The notes beneath the pieces were generated by a model. The model searched no databases. It worked only from the letters and a program-made list of their open reading frames with translations, and was not told the DNA's origin. 64,000 bases of DNA from Pedobacter xixiisoli. GTDB lineage: Bacteria; Bacteroidota; Bacteroidia; Sphingobacteriales; Sphingobacteriaceae. Below, piece by piece: positions 61,265-64,000 of this stretch (its first letter is position 1; the number at the start of each line of letters is the position of its first letter). A program made the translations under genes and the position numbers. Where the stretch lies: the NCBI RefSeq assembly GCF_900215335.1, contig NZ_OCMT01000002.1, positions 868,001 through 932,000 on the forward strand, in the 5' to 3' direction.

Positions 61265-64000
61265 TTAAAAACTTAACCTAGCCCCAAATGAAAGTGTACG
61301 TTCTGCCGGAAAATTGGTCAAGCCGTTGATCTCTGGATCTAGCCCCAACTTATTCGCCCGCCAAACCATACCCAAGTTGGCCATATTACAATACACGCTG
61401 GCCTGCTTAACATATCCTTTCAGCAGCATCTTCGGCAAAGTATAACTAAGGTTAACGTATTGCAGGCGCACATGGTCGGCACGTGCCACCAAAGAAGATT
61501 GACTGGCATAAAAAACATCCCTAGACGCGTTATTAGGATAAATAAAAGCTGGCACATTCGTTTTGGCTTCATCGCCAGGATTTTGCCAACGCTGACTAAA
61601 ATCGCTATGCCCCTGTCCGCTGTTAATGAAATTGGTGTAATTGATACTGCTGCGCCTAAAATAATGTCCAGCTTTAAAGCTTAAGCTCAACTGCAAGCCA
61701 AAGCCTTTATAATTAAATCGCTGCTGCAAATTACCAAACCAAGTAGGCAGTGCCGCACCATGAAACCTCAGCTGATCTAGCGCAGTTCCCTTTTGGGTGA
61801 TATTGATGTAATCCAAGCTCCTTTCTCCGTTCAAATAACCTACCGGATTACCATTGGCATCTAGCCCAGCACTCTCAAAAGATAGCATGCTGTAAACAGG
61901 ACGGCCTACAATGCCACTGATATTCGCTCGTCCCGGCCTCACATACTCGTAGCTATTACTAGGCTCAAAATAATAATCGGTCACCTTGTCCTTGTTGTTG
62001 CTCAGGTTAAGCTGTGTTTCCCATTTAAAGCTCCCATTTAAATTGACGCTGTTCAATTGCAGATCTGTTCCCCTGCCCAACATAGAAGCCACATTGCGCA
62101 AAATAGAATTACCCACGCCAGTAGTATAATCTATCGGAAAAACACCAAACAAATCAGTTCCCTTTTTCTGATAATAATCGATACTTCCAGAAAGCCTGCC
62201 CGCCAACAACTTAAAATCAAGGCCAATGTTAGTGGTGGTTACCTTTTCCCAACGCAATTCTGGATTAGCTACCTTGTCAATGTTGGCATCGGGACTTAAT
62301 GTGTACGGCGAAACGCTACCGTACATAATCGTGGTCACACCCGTTTGCGTAGGGTTGGCATTGCCGCTATGCCCATAGCTAATGCGCAGCTTCAAATACT
62401 CCACCACAGTCCATCGGTAAAAACTTTCCTTAGAAACAATCCAACCAGCACCTACCGACCATAATGGCCGCCATTTGTTATTGGTGTTTACACCAAAGAA
62501 ATTGGTAGCATCCCTACGGGCCGAGGCATATAGCAGGTATTTATCGGCGTAATCATAGCCTAAGTTTCCGTAAACACTTACATAACGGTTATTGGTAGCA
62601 CCCAAACTTTGCAAATAAGGTACCCTAGCCGTAGCGCCAGTAATAAAATTAGGGTATGGGTTAACATAATCTACCTGAGTAGTACTCATTAAGCTTTCAT
62701 CATAACCATAGTTCCTAAAGCGCTCGCTGTTGTTCAGCAGTTCCCTACGCTCTGCACCAAGCATCATCCTAAAGGCATGCGACTTCACACTTTTATCGTA
62801 AGCCAACTGTGCCCGCAAATCGCTGGCCTGTAAATTGTTGGCCGCACGGTCGTCTATACCTCCAAAAGGTACTTTGTACAGCATATTGGTCCCGCTCAAT
62901 TGCGAAAAGCTATTGATCAGGTTGCGGGTATAGAAGCTTTCCAAACCATACAATTGGTTAGTACTGCCCCATTGGCGCTCAAAGCGGCCCAATACACTTG
63001 CCGTAAACCCTGCCCAATGGTAATTTAAGCCTACATTAACATCCATATCATTCCGCTTGCTGCGCAATACCCCATGGCTATCATCATTCAGCGGATAATA
63101 TTTCCAATCTAGCAACCTGCTATCTAGCGTAGCCAAATGACTGACGCGATAGGTTTTGGGAATGGCTAACGCATGGCCATCGGCATCTGCAAAAGCGGCA
63201 TAAGGGTACAGCACCCCGCCAACCGAGGTGATATTGCCATAGCCCGACTTCCCGCTTTCGGCATTGTTGTCAGACAAAGCCAAACCAAAATTCAGTTTTA
63301 GCGATGGTATAAGGTCTACATTCAGCGCATAACGCAAACTTGTTCTGCGGTTGCTTGCGTCCAAGGTGCTCGTTACCCGATCATGCCCTGCAGATAAAGA
63401 CCAGCCATAGCCTTTGCCACCTGCCGTTGCCTGCACAAAATACTGCGAGGTATAACCATTGCGGTACATGTAACGGTTAAAATCGTCACGCACATCCTGC
63501 TTGCGCCATTCATCTAATTTCGCTGTCTTTTCGGCCGCCGATAAATTACTGTACATTAAATCTACCACTGGCGTAACCGCTGGCCTCGCCACATTGTTAT
63601 AATCGTTCAGGTAGCGCCCTGCATTGAAAAGAAACAACTCCGCGTCTATGTAATCGCTACTGTTTAGCTGTGGCAAGCGGGAAAGATTGGGCCGTTCTTT
63701 AATGGTAGTATTAAAATTGCCCGAAATTTTAAGGCCTTGGTTGTACTTCCCTTTCTTGGTGGTTATGACAACGACACCGTTACCTGCCCTACTGCCCCAA
63801 ATAGAAGTGGCCGCCGCATCCTTCAAAATGCTGATGCTTTCTACATCATTGGGGTTAATGTTCTCTATATCTCCCTCATAGGGAAAGTTATCTAATACCA
63901 CTAGCACCTGCTTGGCCCCATTAATGGTACTTACACCCCTAATGTTAATTCGCCCCCTTTCATTACTTTCCCTATCTATGCTCAATGCATTGGCTACAGC
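61265..64000 (-). CDS. SusC/RagA family TonB-dependent receptor, N-terminus beyond the window
   Basis: The frame is open to 64000, so the listed part is a C-terminal fragment of 911 residues. The plug appears at the start (GRINIRGVSTINGAKQVLVV, DNFPYEGDIENINPNDVES, ILKDAAATSIWGSRAGNGVVVIT) and the barrel ends in SFGARLSF. The signal peptide, any STN domain and the regulatory sandwich are not visible. An upstream sigma or regulator cannot be judged from here. Confidence 0.95.
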   Translation of the reverse strand, partial: AVANALSIDRESNERGRINIRGVSTINGAKQVLVVLDNFPYEGDIENINPNDVESISILKDAAATSIWGSRAGNGVVVITTKKGKYNQGLKISGNFNTTIKERPNLSRLPQLNSSDYIDAELFLFNAGRYLNDYNNVARPAVTPVVDLMYSNLSAAEKTAKLDEWRKQDVRDDFNRYMYRNGYTSQYFVQATAGGKGYGWSLSAGHDRVTSTLDASNRRTSLRYALNVDLIPSLKLNFGLALSDNNAESGKSGYGNITSVGGVLYPYAAFADADGHALAIPKTYRVSHLATLDSRLLDWKYYPLNDDSHGVLRSKRNDMDVNVGLNYHWAGFTASVLGRFERQWGSTNQLYGLESFYTRNLINSFSQLSGTNMLYKVPFGGIDDRAANNLQASDLRAQLAYDKSVKSHAFRMMLGAERRELLNNSERFRNYGYDESLMSTTQVDYVNPYPNFITGATARVPYLQSLGATNNRYVSVYGNLGYDYADKYLLYASARRDATNFFGVNTNNKWRPLWSVGAGWIVSKESFYRWTVVEYLKLRISYGHSGNANPTQTGVTTIMYGSVSPYTLSPDANIDKVANPELRWEKVTTTNIGLDFKLLAGRLSGSIDYYQKKGTDLFGVFPIDYTTGVGNSILRNVASMLGRGTDLQLNSVNLNGSFKWETQLNLSNNKDKVTDYYFEPSNSYEYVRPGRANISGIVGRPVYSMLSFESAGLDANGNPVGYLNGERSLDYINITQKGTALDQLRFHGAALPTWFGNLQQRFNYKGFGLQLSLSFKAGHYFRRSSINYTNFINSGQGHSDFSQRWQNPGDEAKTNVPAFIYPNNASRDVFYASQSSLVARADHVRLQYVNLSYTLPKMLLKGYVKQASVYCNMANLGMVWRANKLGLDPEINGLTNFPAERTLSFGARLSF

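Overview
The window looks like chromosomal DNA of a Bacteroidota bacterium of the Sphingobacteriaceae, most likely Pedobacter or a close relative. The evidence is an AT-rich genome, three SusC/SusD pairs, a FecR/ECF-sigma pair, promoters of the TAnnTTTG type, a DUF6266 protein, a DUF6520-like peptide, and intergenic palindromic repeats typical of that family. The genus is an inference; there is no rRNA or other taxonomic marker in the window.

Layout. 1-7869 is a leftward ECF sigma / FecR / SusC / SusD / zinc-metalloprotease unit (the protease is cut by the window edge). 8131-11483 is a decayed accessory patch: a cytochrome c peroxidase lacking its N-terminal half, then an HxlR regulator divergent from DoxX, NTF2-like and SDR genes, of which the SDR is broken. 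11691-30429 is a leftward polysaccharide utilisation locus (PUL) of twelve genes: SusC, SusD, a tachylectin-type surface lipoprotein, two GH43, MurQ, GH20, a ceramidase-like protein with an inserted repeat region, a sugar MFS transporter, GH89, a GH5-like enzyme and an aldose epimerase. A divergent DeoR-type regulator (30839-31588) faces it across an intergenic region packed with AAAAnnGCA repeats spaced one helical turn apart. The enzyme set points to a glycan rich in alpha- and beta-linked N-acetylhexosamine.

31809-41784 is housekeeping: tRNA-Ala, lpxB, surE, an M16 protease, a Nudix-type regulator divergent from pfkA, a GlcNAc-kinase-like gene and gapA. A palindrome, TTAGTGTA-N5-TACACTAA, occurs imperfectly in the regulator/pfkA gap and perfectly at 42371, where it sits on the promoter of a possible small RNA. 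42809-50750 is a block of mostly small leftward genes: a membrane/TPR operon, a response regulator, DinB, GrpB, SMI1/KNR4 and DNA-alkylation-repair relatives, and a very acidic repeat protein. An ElaA-type acetyltransferase in this block is on the + strand. An MscS channel follows on the + strand.

53350-55645 is the most interesting part: a compact leftward cassette with a DUF6266 protein, a small ORF, a three-helix holin-like protein, a CHAP-type peptidoglycan hydrolase and a lipoprotein with a C-terminal membrane helix that has the topology of a unimolecular spanin. Together these are the parts of a Gram-negative phage lysis module, but no phage capsid, tail or integrase genes are present, so it may be a domesticated lysis or secretion device. 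Next to it lie a membrane-bound LytTR regulator, a Crp/Fnr regulator and two small HTH proteins. The window ends in a third SusD/SusC pair, with the SusC cut by the edge.
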